Origin: Bacteroidales bacterium | GTDB lineage: Bacteria; Bacteroidota; Bacteroidia; Bacteroidales; Muribaculaceae | Direction of reading: 5' to 3' | Assembly (NCBI GenBank): GCA_900755985.1 | Contig: CAAEIL010000196.1 | Coordinates: 1-6,381 of the forward strand | DNA length: 6,381 bases | Shown: in pieces, positions 1 through 6,013 of the stretch | Position numbering within the stretch: the stretch's first letter is position 1 | How the letters are laid out: the number at the start of each line of letters is the position of its first letter | Translations under genes and position numbers: made by a program | Notes under the pieces: model-generated | What the model was told of the DNA's origin: nothing | The model's input: the letters and a program-made list of their open reading frames with translations, nothing else | Databases searched by the model: none

Positions 1-1370
1 AGGATCTCGCCTGGCGCCGGCCGCCGGCGCTATCCGCCATTTTTCTGCTTATTGCCGGCTACAGGCTGCTACGCACGCGCCTCGACAAACCCCAGGCATG
101 GCTTGTCACCATAATTACGGTCACATCATTCGAGTTCTTCCGCTCGGCGGTAGCCTGTCGCGTGGATATGGTTCTCACCGCAGCCATGGTCGGCTCGGTA
201 TACGCTATATACCGTCTGCGCGAAAAGCGTGTCAACTGGTTGTGGGCCATACTTCTGCTAAGTGTCGCTACACTCACCAAAGGTCCTGTGGGTACTTTGC
301 TGCCATGTCTCGCCATGGGGCTGTATTTCCTCTTGCGTGGCGACAATTTCTGGCGCACTCTTCTGGTAATGACTGTTCTGTGCCTGGCATCGTTTATATT
401 GCCTCTTCTGTGGTATTATGCCGCGTGGCATCAGGGCGGAGACAATTTCATCACTCTGGCCTATGAAGAGAACATCGGACGTATTACCGGAACAATGAGC
501 TATGACTCGCACGTCAATCCCTGGTGGTACAACATCACCAGTGTGCTGGCCGGGATGCTTCCGTGGACCATATTTGCTCTTGTCGGATTGTGCTATCGCC
601 GCATACGCTCATTAATCAGAACTATAAAACTTGACCGCGGACTGCCGCTCATGGCCTGGACCGTGTCGCTTACCATTTTTATTTTCTACTGCATCCCCGA
701 GTCCAAGCGTAGCGTCTACCTTCTGCCTTGCTACCCCTTTATGGCTTATGGTACGGCTTGGGTCATAAGTCGGATGCGCAATACGCGCTTCATGCATATC
801 TCGGGTGTAATATTCTCTTTATTGGCCGTCGTCGCGCCCATAGTGCTGATTGTCGCGTCGCTTGTCTACCCTGCGTCACTGCGGCTGACTCCCATGCCGT
901 GGTGGCGTTGGCCTTTTGCGCTCATTCCCGCCATTGTCGGGCTGTGGTGGTTGCTGACACGCCGACGTGGCTCTAATCCCATATCCTGTGTCGTCCTTAT
1001 GGTCTATTCTATGTTTTTGGCTTACAATGCGGCTTTTGCACCCATGGTACTCAATGCCAAAAGCGACCGGCTTGCAGCTGAGGCTATTGCGGCAAAAACC
1101 GCTGGCGCCAAGGTCTATGGAATCATAACCGACGACCCACTGCTTCGCTATTATACTATCAACTATTATCTTGGTGACCGTGTGCGACCCGCTTCCAACC
1201 TGGATTCTGTCCCTGCCGGCGCATGGGTGATTGCCGGTGAAATTCCTCAGGGTGTCTTGGGCGACACGCTGACGCGCCGTTCGTGCGACACTCGTCGGCC
1301 TGTGATACTTTTCCAAGCCCCCGCATCGTATGATGTGTCTGAATCTCCTTCGCCTGACAAAAAACGCTGA
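1..1370 (+). CDS. ArnT/PMT-type (GT83-like) integral membrane glycosyltransferase, 5' truncated by the window edge
   Basis: The reading frame is open from base 3 to the TGA at 1368-1370, giving 455 residues without a start in the window. The protein is strongly hydrophobic, with about ten predicted membrane spans, followed by a soluble C-terminal domain of roughly 100 residues from about base 1060. Family marks are an RVDMVLT segment (bases 159-179), the run ATLTKGPVG, an ENIGRITG...H..PWWYN loop leading into a LPW motif, and SKRSVYLLPCYP, the KR-YLLP signature of ArnT-like enzymes. By family knowledge, these enzymes move a sugar from a polyprenyl-phosphate donor to lipid A or another periplasmic acceptor. 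The N-terminal loop that holds the catalytic acidic residue, probably about 80-120 residues, lies outside the window, so activity cannot be judged. The GTG at 162 is internal, because homologous sequence continues upstream of it. Donor and acceptor are unknown. Family assignment is confident; naming it arnT would not be justified. Confidence 0.88.
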   Translation, partial: DLAWRRPPALSAIFLLIAGYRLLRTRLDKPQAWLVTIITVTSFEFFRSAVACRVDMVLTAAMVGSVYAIYRLREKRVNWLWAILLLSVATLTKGPVGTLLPCLAMGLYFLLRGDNFWRTLLVMTVLCLASFILPLLWYYAAWHQGGDNFITLAYEENIGRITGTMSYDSHVNPWWYNITSVLAGMLPWTIFALVGLCYRRIRSLIRTIKLDRGLPLMAWTVSLTIFIFYCIPESKRSVYLLPCYPFMAYGTAWVISRMRNTRFMHISGVIFSLLAVVAPIVLIVASLVYPASLRLTPMPWWRWPFALIPAIVGLWWLLTRRRGSNPISCVVLMVYSMFLAYNAAFAPMVLNAKSDRLAAEAIAAKTAGAKVYGIITDDPLLRYYTINYYLGDRVRPASNLDSVPAGAWVIAGEIPQGVLGDTLTRRSCDTRRPVILFQAPASYDVSESPSPDKKR

Positions 1371-1372
1371 TT

Positions 1373-1393
1373 AAGCGCCGGTTGATGGCGCTT
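1373..1393 (+). terminator. Hairpin just after the glycosyltransferase stop, weak terminator candidate
   Basis: AAGCGCC and GGCGCTT form a perfect 7-bp stem around a 7-nt loop, 2 nt after the TGA. No U-tract follows on the plus strand (the next bases are GGGCCG), so it is not a standard intrinsic terminator. It could protect the 3' end of the mRNA, or termination may occur in the AT-rich stretch around 1431-1460. Confidence 0.35.
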
Positions 1394-1455
1394 GGGCCGA
1401 GTAGAACTTCGCCAACTCGATATAGACCGAAAAATCTAAAAAATACTATTAATTT

Positions 1456-1487
1456 TTTGGTTGTAATTATTATTTTGTCTAACTTTG
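1456..1487 (+). promoter_or_regulatory. Bacteroidota-type promoter for the first lipoprotein gene
   Basis: TTTG at 1456-1459 is followed by exactly 20 bases and then TAACTTTG at 1480-1487. This matches the known Bacteroides primary sigma consensus TTTG-N19-21-TAnnTTTG in every fixed position. Transcription should start near 1493-1496, which leaves an AT-rich 5' leader of about 40 nt before the ATG at 1536. Confidence 0.85.
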
Positions 1488-1535
1488 GCCATAATAATAA
1501 CAGATTTATTAAGAACCCCCAAAAATATAATCCCT

Positions 1536-1964
1536 ATGAAAACAAAAATCCTCATGGCTTTTGCACTTGTGTTTGCACTTGGCGCATTCACTTCATGTAA
1601 TCAAAGTTATGACAAGAAAACCGCTTCGCATCTTGCCGAAAAAGTTGATGAAGATGATGTCAAAGCTTCGGACTATATAGCTATGGTCGAGCAGAGCGAT
1701 GGCCTTATTGCCTACTTGGATGACGAACTCAACAAGTATGCCGAACTTGACTCGAAAGACAAGCGTTGCGATAAATTTGAGTCCCTTGTCGAATCGGATG
1801 AGGCTGAATGGTGCACCAAGCTTGTAGGCGCTCTTCTGACTGCCAAGGAGGACAATGAGCTTAAAGGCGAAGCACGCGACGCTTTCAGCGATAAACAGAT
1901 TAAGAGCCGTTATAGAGCCCTTCTCAAACGCGTTGAGCGTCAGGCTCGCAAATGCAATGACTGA
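1536..1964 (+). CDS. Small predicted lipoprotein of unknown family
   Basis: The product has 142 residues. MKTK and a hydrophobic core are followed by a signal peptidase II site, FTSC, with the lipidated cysteine at residue 21. The mature part is short, highly charged and probably all-helical, with an acidic stretch near residues 36-41 (KVDEDD) and a basic end (RYRALLKRVERQARK). It has three further cysteines, at 78, 93 and 140. The residues after Cys21 (NQSYDKK) lack the acidic run reported as a surface-export signal in Bacteroidota, so a periplasm-facing membrane anchor is more likely; this is inference. The ATG at 1536 is chosen because it starts the signal peptide and because an upstream in-frame TTG at 1485 lies inside the promoter. 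The gene has its own promoter and its own terminator, so it appears monocistronic. I do not recognise the family and give no function. Confidence 0.82.
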   Translation: MKTKILMAFALVFALGAFTSCNQSYDKKTASHLAEKVDEDDVKASDYIAMVEQSDGLIAYLDDELNKYAELDSKDKRCDKFESLVESDEAEWCTKLVGALLTAKEDNELKGEARDAFSDKQIKSRYRALLKRVERQARKCND

Positions 1965-1992
1965 AGCTCGTACTTAAGTCTCGTATAACAGG

Positions 1993-2020
1993 TGCCGGCT
2001 CTTTTTGCCGGCATTTTGTT
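1993..2020 (+). terminator. Intrinsic terminator of the first lipoprotein gene
   Basis: TGCCGGC (1993-1999) and GCCGGCA (2007-2013) form a perfect 7-bp GC-rich stem with a 7-nt loop, TCTTTTT. TTTTGTTT follows directly. It sits 29 nt after the stop codon. Confidence 0.85.
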
Positions 2021-2085
2021 TATCTGTCAAGCATCGTCTGTAATTTCAACCTGAATTATTCAACTAATGCAATATATTATTGATA

Positions 2086-2622
2086 ATGAATAGAGTAGAA
2101 AAAAAGATATCTATAATTGCCTTTGTCGCACTTGCGGGTGTGTCTGCAATGTCTTGCAGCAATGGGAATGCTCAGGGGACGGCCGAACAGGTTGCCGCGT
2201 ATGATTCGGTCCTGTGCGAGCAACTTGTCGCCAAGCCGGGCTATGAACTTTCACCTGAGCAGTTCGCGCAGATGGTCGATCAGGCTATTATTCTTGCCGA
2301 TGATTTTAATGCGCAATTCCAGCAGATTATCAACCAGGACCTTAACGAAGCCTCCGTTGCGCAGTTCAAGCAGCTTTATTCGTCGCGTAAATTCATCATG
2401 GCACAGAAAATTCACGATGAGCTTTTTGTTGATTTCGCTTCCATGAAAATTCCGGCTGGGGTTCAGAAACGGGCACTCGAAGCTCAGCAGAAGACAGACA
2501 AAATGCAGAAAACTTTCGAGATGATGTACTGCAATATGTCCGGATTTGTCGGTGATGCCGGCACGCCTCAATATTATCAGGACGTGGAGAAAGTCGAGAC
2601 TGCCGGTGAGCCATCAAATTGA
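2086..2622 (+). CDS. Second small predicted lipoprotein of unknown family
   Basis: The product has 178 residues. MNRVEKK precedes a hydrophobic segment and an AMSC lipobox, placing the lipidated cysteine at residue 24. The mature chain begins SNGNAQGT, without an acidic export signal, and then looks mainly alpha-helical and rich in Gln, Ala and Phe (for example a Q-rich stretch near residues 77-84). Cysteines at 44 and 149 could pair; this is inference. The ATG at 2086 is preferred over an in-frame TTG at 2080, because ATG is the usual start and the extra two codons add nothing. No full consensus promoter is visible upstream: TTTG at 2015-2018 and TAATTTCA at 2041-2048 match only partly, with a 22-base spacer, and the first of these overlaps the preceding terminator. 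Read-through or a weak promoter is possible. No domain is recognised. It is not clearly a paralogue of the lipoprotein before it, although size, topology and direction are similar. Confidence 0.8.
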   Translation: MNRVEKKISIIAFVALAGVSAMSCSNGNAQGTAEQVAAYDSVLCEQLVAKPGYELSPEQFAQMVDQAIILADDFNAQFQQIINQDLNEASVAQFKQLYSSRKFIMAQKIHDELFVDFASMKIPAGVQKRALEAQQKTDKMQKTFEMMYCNMSGFVGDAGTPQYYQDVEKVETAGEPSN

Positions 2623-2719
2623 TTGAAAAAGCAGTGTTTTTTGCTCAGATTTTCTTAAACCTGCAATAAGCGTTGCCTGAAGTGGGTCTGCTGTGTCAGA
2701 ACCGACATGAAAACGGCAC

Positions 2720-2766
2720 TATCGGTCCCGATAACCAACACCGGCATTATCGTCGGTACGGATAAT
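2720..2766. repeat. Two adjacent short dyads in the convergent intergenic region
   Basis: TATCGGTCCCGATA (2720-2733) is a near-perfect palindrome. ATTATC (2746-2751) and GATAAT (2761-2766) form a second dyad 12 nt further on. The two also resemble each other as imperfect direct repeats ending in GATAAcCAAC and GATAAtCAAC. They lie between the lipoprotein gene and the operon terminator. No function can be assigned; they may be part of a 3' structure or a chance pattern. Confidence 0.35.
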
Positions 2767-2787
2767 CAACAACTCAGCTATTGCTAT

Positions 2788-2825
2788 AAAAAAGTAGGCG
2801 GTGCATCCGTATTGGATGCACCGCC
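2788..2825 (-). terminator. Strong intrinsic terminator of the rplM-rpsI-rpsB-tsf operon
   Basis: GGCGGTGCATCC (2797-2808) and GGATGCACCGCC (2814-2825) form a perfect 12-bp stem with a 5-nt loop. Read on the minus strand, TAC and then six T residues follow (2788-2796). It begins 39 nt after the tsf stop. On the plus strand the stem is followed by GGGTGTTATTTTGG, so it might also stop transcription from the left, less efficiently. Confidence 0.9.
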
Positions 2826-2864
2826 GGGTGTTATTTTGGAGCGTTAGTTCCGGGGTGGGGGATA

Positions 2865-3857
2865 TTAATCTTCGTTGAGGTTTACGCGTTTGAAATCAAC
2901 AGCGGTGAGACCTTTGGAGTTCTGTTCGAGGTATTGTCCGACGGTGATTTTTTCGTCCTGAACAAAGGCCTGCTCTATGAGGCAGTTTTCTTTGAAGAAC
3001 TTGTTGAGACGGCCGTTGGCGATGTTTTTGATCATCTGCTCGGGAAGGTTTGCGGCTTTGGCCTCGGCGGTTTCTTTGGCGATGACGCGGGCTTTGTCAG
3101 CTTCTTCTTCGGTGAGCCAGCCTTTGGTGATGTTAGAGGCGATGTGGTCTTCCGAGTCGACGAGATTGGGGTTGATACCGGCTTTCTTGAGGGCAGCTTC
3201 GACGGCTTTCTTAACCTGTTCTTCTTTGGTCTTTTCGATAGCGACAGAGAGTTCGGTGTCGATTGTGGCCTGAGGAACAGCTTCGCGGCATGTGGTGATG
3301 GGGTTCATGGCTGCGACCTGCATGGCGACTTCTTTCATGACCTGTTTGTCGACGCCTGCCTGGTTGAACGATACGATTGTAGCGAGTTTGTTGCCGAAGT
3401 GGTTGTAAGCGGCCACCGATTCGCCTTCGAGACATTCGTATGCCGAGATTTCGGTTTTTTCGCCGGTTTTGCCGGATTCTTCGACAACGAGGTCCTGAAG
3501 AGTGCGGCCGTCGACGGCGATGGCTTTGAGTTCGTCGAGGGTTTTGGGTTTGTTTTCTAGGGCGAGTTTGAGAATCTGTTTTGTCAGGTCGACGAAGCCC
3601 TGGTTCTTGGCTACGAAGTCAGTTTCGCAGTTAAGGGCGACGAGGGCGGCGAAGTTGCCGGTGGTGTCAGCGAGTACGCAGCCTTCGGCGGCGTCGCGGT
3701 CTTCGCGTTTGGCGGCGACGGCTTTACCTTTTTGACGGAGGATTTCGACAGCTGCTTCCATGTCGCCGTTGGTCTCGTTGAGGGCGTTTTTGCAGTCGCT
3801 GAGACCGGCCGAGGTGAGCTTGCGGAGTTTTTTGATATCTTCGATTGTAACTGCCAT
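2865..3857 (-). CDS. tsf: Elongation factor Ts (EF-Ts)
   Basis: EF-Ts exchanges GDP for GTP on EF-Tu in the cytoplasm. The 330-residue product starts with the UBA-like N-terminal domain (about residues 1-50), including TSAGLSDCKNAL at 15-26 and GKAVAAKR at 44-51. The diagnostic TDFV, which inserts next to the nucleotide site of EF-Tu, is at residues 79-82. The dimerisation core follows, with YNHFGNKLATIV in its middle, and the protein ends with the typical NGRLNKFFKENCLIEQAFV module. The length exceeds the roughly 280 residues of E. coli EF-Ts and agrees with what I recall for Bacteroides. The ATG at 3857 gives the standard N-terminus. There is no Shine-Dalgarno sequence; an A is at -3. It is the last gene of the ribosomal operon, 181 nt after rpsB and just ahead of a strong terminator. 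Nothing in the reading frame looks damaged. Confidence 0.98.
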   Translation of the reverse strand: MAVTIEDIKKLRKLTSAGLSDCKNALNETNGDMEAAVEILRQKGKAVAAKREDRDAAEGCVLADTTGNFAALVALNCETDFVAKNQGFVDLTKQILKLALENKPKTLDELKAIAVDGRTLQDLVVEESGKTGEKTEISAYECLEGESVAAYNHFGNKLATIVSFNQAGVDKQVMKEVAMQVAAMNPITTCREAVPQATIDTELSVAIEKTKEEQVKKAVEAALKKAGINPNLVDSEDHIASNITKGWLTEEEADKARVIAKETAEAKAANLPEQMIKNIANGRLNKFFKENCLIEQAFVQDEKITVGQYLEQNSKGLTAVDFKRVNLNED

Positions 3858-3962
3858 TGTTGTTTAGGAGTTTAGGTTCGTGGTTAATTAAAACTTGTGT
3901 AGGAGCTAACACTTGGCAAAACGATTTGTTCAGACAAAAGTGTGCTCTAAAAATTGTCAAAT

Positions 3963-3997
3963 CGCGCTCAGTGTCCTGAGGTGGACACTGAGACGCG
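3963..3997 (-). promoter_or_regulatory. Hairpin in the rpsB-tsf spacer, possible attenuator or processing site
   Basis: CTCAGTGTCC (3967-3976) and GGACACTGAG (3983-3992) form a perfect 10-bp stem with a 6-nt loop. The outer CGCG bases (3963-3966 and 3994-3997) add four pairs beyond one bulged base. On the minus strand the bases after the stem are ATTTGACAATTTTTAG, so the T-run comes about ten bases late. Partial termination, RNase processing or mRNA stabilisation before tsf are all possible. No consensus promoter for tsf is visible in the spacer. Confidence 0.6.
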
Positions 3998-4038
3998 TCT
4001 GAGATTGAGTTGTAATGTTGTGGGAGGCCGTGTGCTGA

Positions 4039-4890
4039 TTATTCGGCGGCAGGAGCTTCGGCTTCAGGAGCTTCGGCAACTTCTTCGGCGGGAGGTTCAG
4101 TAGCTTCGGCGACGGGAACTTCGGCGCGGCGTACGCGGCGACGTTCGCGTTTGGGAGCGGCTTCGGCGGGAGCTTCTTCAGCAGGAGCGTCGAGCTTTTC
4201 GGCTTTGCGCTCTTCAAGACCTTCGGCCATAGCGTCGATAACAGTGCCGAGGATGACTTCGATTGATTTCGAAGCGTCATCGTTGGCGGGGATTACGAAG
4301 TCGATGTTCGAGGGATCCGAGTTGGTGTCGACCATGGCGAATACGGGGATACCCAGACGGTTGGCTTCGGCAACGGCGATGTGCTCTTTGAGTACGTCGA
4401 CTACGAAGAGAGCCGAGGGAAGACGGTTGAGGTCGGCTATTGAGCCAAGGTTTTTCTCGAGTTTGGCGCGCTGACGGGTTATCTGGAGTTTCTCGCGTTT
4501 TGACAGGTTGTCGAATGTGCCGTCTTTTGACATTTTGTCAATGGTGGCCATTTTTTTGACAGCCTTGCGTATAGTGGGGAAGTTGGTGAGGATACCGCCG
4601 GGCCAGCGTTCGATGACGTAGGGCATGTTTATGGACTGGGCTTTGTCGGCGATAACTTGTTTGGCCTGTTTTTTAGTGGCAACGAAGAGCACTTTTTTGC
4701 CGCTTTTGGCTATGGATTTGAGAGCTTTTGCAGCTTCGTCAAGTTTAGCGGCGGTTTTGTAGAGGTCTATTATGTGGATACCGTTGCGCTCCATGAAGAT
4801 GTAGGGAGCCATTGCGGGATTCCATTTGCGTTTGAGGTGGCCGAAGTGGCAACCTGCTTCGAGGAGTTGGTCAAATGTGGGATTTGCCAT
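4039..4890 (-). CDS. rpsB: 30S ribosomal protein S2 (uS2) with an extended C-terminal tail
   Basis: S2 is a late-binding protein of the small subunit, located between its head and body, and helps to seat S1 in bacteria that have it. The 283-residue product shows the S2 core: AGCHFGH at 12-18, WNP at 23-25, NGIHIIDL at 36-43, ATKKQA at 71-76, WPGGILTNF at 96-104, PSALFVVD at 158-165 and DTNSDP at 188-193, with PANDDA at 201-206. About 50 residues from position 234 form a low-complexity tail of Ala, Pro and Glu, with a compact basic patch KRERRRVRR at 247-255. E. coli S2 has 241 residues, so the tail accounts for most of the extra length. The ATG at 4890 gives the usual MANPTFDQLLEAG start. There is no Shine-Dalgarno sequence, and an A is at -3. 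It lies 216 nt downstream of rpsI and 181 nt upstream of tsf; rpsB-tsf adjacency is conserved across bacteria. Confidence 0.98.
   Translation of the reverse strand: MANPTFDQLLEAGCHFGHLKRKWNPAMAPYIFMERNGIHIIDLYKTAAKLDEAAKALKSIAKSGKKVLFVATKKQAKQVIADKAQSINMPYVIERWPGGILTNFPTIRKAVKKMATIDKMSKDGTFDNLSKREKLQITRQRAKLEKNLGSIADLNRLPSALFVVDVLKEHIAVAEANRLGIPVFAMVDTNSDPSNIDFVIPANDDASKSIEVILGTVIDAMAEGLEERKAEKLDAPAEEAPAEAAPKRERRRVRRAEVPVAEATEPPAEEVAEAPEAEAPAAE
4051..4080. repeat. Two tandem 15-bp units inside the coding sequence of the S2 tail
   Basis: AGGAGCTTCGGC occurs at 4051-4062 and again at 4066-4077, with a 15-bp period. Related GGAGCTTC and CTTCGGCG words continue to about 4190. They encode the Ala/Pro/Glu-rich end of S2. 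Such in-frame repeats can gain or lose units without a frameshift, so tail length may vary between strains; that is inference. Confidence 0.6.
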
Positions 4891-4969
4891 GATTTTTGAT
4901 AGGTGGGTTTGTTTACGTTCTTTTAATTTTTTTACAACCTTGGGGTAGGGAACGTGTCCATCTCCGAGA

Positions 4970-4982
4970 TTTAGATTCTAAA
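4970..4982. repeat. 13-bp palindrome upstream of rpsB
   Basis: TTTAGATTCTAAA reads the same on both strands apart from its central base (6-bp arms). It lies 80 nt upstream of the rpsB start codon. It could be an operator or a weak RNA stem, or it may be chance in AT-rich DNA. Confidence 0.3.
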
Positions 4983-5053
4983 CACTATTTTGACGAATCG
5001 CTGTCGGGGCCGTGGTCTGAGAGTGTCTATGCGTGCCGGTTCGGTAGCGGAAG

Positions 5054-5100
5054 CTGCCCGGACGGGGCAGAAATGCCGCAGACCATGTTTGGGGTCCGGG
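5054..5100 (-). promoter_or_regulatory. Overlapping, mutually exclusive hairpins after rpsI, possible rpsB leader element
   Basis: CCCGGAC (5057-5063) and GTCCGGG (5094-5100) form a 7-bp stem closing a 30-nt loop that itself contains GGCA/TGCC. Overlapping it, CTGCCC (5054-5059) and GGGCAG (5065-5070) form a 6-bp stem with a 5-nt loop. Both use bases 5057-5063, so they cannot coexist. The structure starts 6 nt after the rpsI stop on the minus strand. No T-run follows, so it is not a plain terminator. The rest of the spacer, down to rpsB at 4890, turns A-rich near the start codon and shows no clear promoter. Confidence 0.5.
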
Positions 5101-5106
5101 AGGCGA

Positions 5107-5493
5107 TTAACGTTTCGAGAACTGGAAGCGTTTGCGTGCTTTGGGCTGACCGGGTTTCTTGCGTTCGACGGCGCGGGGGTCGCGGGTCATGAAACCATGG
5201 CGGCGGAGCACTGCTTTATCTTCGGGGTTGATTTTGACAAGAGCGCGGGCGATAGCCAGACGGAGAGCTTCGGCCTGTCCTTTGTAACCGCCGCCGTCCA
5301 GATTGACATGGATGTCATAGTTGCCGGCGACGTCAAGGGTGGTCAGAGGCTGTTTGATGATAAATTGAAGAATCGAAGAGGGGAAGTAAACTTCGAGGGG
5401 GCGCTTGTTGATAGTGATTGCACCGTTGCCTTCTTTGAGGATGACACGTGCTACGGCTGCTTTACGACGGCCTACTGCGTTAACTGTTTCCAT
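5107..5493 (-). CDS. rpsI: 30S ribosomal protein S9 (uS9)
   Basis: S9 binds the 3' major domain of 16S rRNA in the head of the small subunit, and its C-terminal tail reaches the P-site tRNA. The 128-residue product is of normal length and complete. It carries GRRKAAVARV at 8-17, GNGAITINKRPLEVYF at 22-37, the glycine-rich GGGYKGQAEA at 67-76, IARAL at 81-85, TRDPRAVERKKPG at 103-115 and the terminal KARKRFQFSKR, whose last two residues (KR) are the conserved tRNA-contacting end. The ATG at 5493 lies 8 nt after the rplM stop, so the pair is surely co-transcribed. There is no Shine-Dalgarno sequence in that short gap. rplM-rpsI pairing is nearly universal in bacteria. Confidence 0.98.
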   Translation of the reverse strand: METVNAVGRRKAAVARVILKEGNGAITINKRPLEVYFPSSILQFIIKQPLTTLDVAGNYDIHVNLDGGGYKGQAEALRLAIARALVKINPEDKAVLRRHGFMTRDPRAVERKKPGQPKARKRFQFSKR

Positions 5494-5501
5494 ACTTGCG
5501 A

Positions 5502-5981
5502 TTATTTCAATGTGTTAATGTCGAGTTTGACGGGATTTTGAGCTTCGTGGGGGTGCTGAGGGCCATTGTAAACGTGCATGTTTTCAATGAGACGGCGACC
5601 CAGACGGTTTTTGGGGAGCATGCCTTTCATGACGCGGACAAACAGAGGATGGATGCCGGGTTTGAGGTGCTTGTTGTACGATTTTTTCATCAGCACTTCG
5701 GGTGTGAGTTCGCGCTGGCCGCCGGGATAACCTGTAAAGTTGAGGTAAATCTTGTCGGTGAGTTTTTTGCCGGTGATGATGACTTTGTCGGCGTTGATGA
5801 TGATGACGTTGTCACCGCATTCAACGTTGGGGCTGTACGAAGGTTTGTATTTGCCGCGGAGAATTTTGGCGACTTTGGCGCAGAGACGACCCAGAACCTG
5901 ATCTGTGGCATCGATCACCACCCACTGGCGGTCGACGCTCTGCGCGTTCGGTGTTAATGTTTTGTAGCTTAAAGTATCCAC
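5502..5981 (-). CDS. rplM: 50S ribosomal protein L13 (uL13), GTG start
   Basis: L13 is an early assembly protein of the large subunit, bound to 23S rRNA. The product has 159 residues when started at the GTG at 5981, which gives (V/M)DTLSYKT, the N-terminus I recall for Bacteroides L13. Family marks are WVVIDATDQVLGRL at 20-33, LRGKYKP at 41-47, GDNVIIINADKVIITGKK at 56-73, TGYPGG at 83-88, MLPKNRLGRR at 121-130 and VYNGPQHPHEAQNP at 137-150. The frame stays open upstream to an ATG at 6050, but that codon lies within the leader hairpin and the added residues (LLGRASPCACDL...) do not resemble L13. It is the first gene of the operon, with a consensus promoter 113 nt upstream and a structured leader in between. 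The start context is A-rich, with AAA at -3 to -1. Confidence 0.97.
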   Translation of the reverse strand: MDTLSYKTLTPNAQSVDRQWVVIDATDQVLGRLCAKVAKILRGKYKPSYSPNVECGDNVIIINADKVIITGKKLTDKIYLNFTGYPGGQRELTPEVLMKKSYNKHLKPGIHPLFVRVMKGMLPKNRLGRRLIENMHVYNGPQHPHEAQNPVKLDINTLK

Positions 5982-6013
5982 TTTTAATAGATTGATTAAT
6001 AAATAAATAATGA

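Noticed and set aside
162..1370. GTG at 162 as the true start of the glycosyltransferase
   Set aside because: The frame is open to the window edge, and the upstream residues continue the membrane spans expected of the family.
1485..1535. A TTG start at 1485 for the first lipoprotein
   Set aside because: It lies within the -7 promoter element, and the ATG at 1536 begins a complete lipoprotein signal peptide.
1382..1600. A 72-codon plus-strand ORF across the promoter region
   Set aside because: It covers the AT-rich promoter and overlaps the signal peptide of the lipoprotein in another frame; its translation is low-complexity and Asn-rich.
2707..2847. A 46-codon plus-strand ORF starting ATGAAAACG
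   Set aside because: It runs straight through the tsf operon terminator hairpin, has no promoter or recognisable product, and is short enough to be chance.
2934..3560. Long plus-strand ORFs antisense to tsf, rpsB, rpsI and rplM
   Set aside because: They lie opposite well-conserved genes and give Phe/Gly/Asp- or Ser/Arg-rich translations typical of shadow frames of codon-biased genes.
3955..3960. TTGACA on the minus strand as a -35 box for tsf
   Set aside because: The housekeeping sigma factor of Bacteroidota does not use this box, and there is no TAnnTTTG or TATAAT at a suitable distance.
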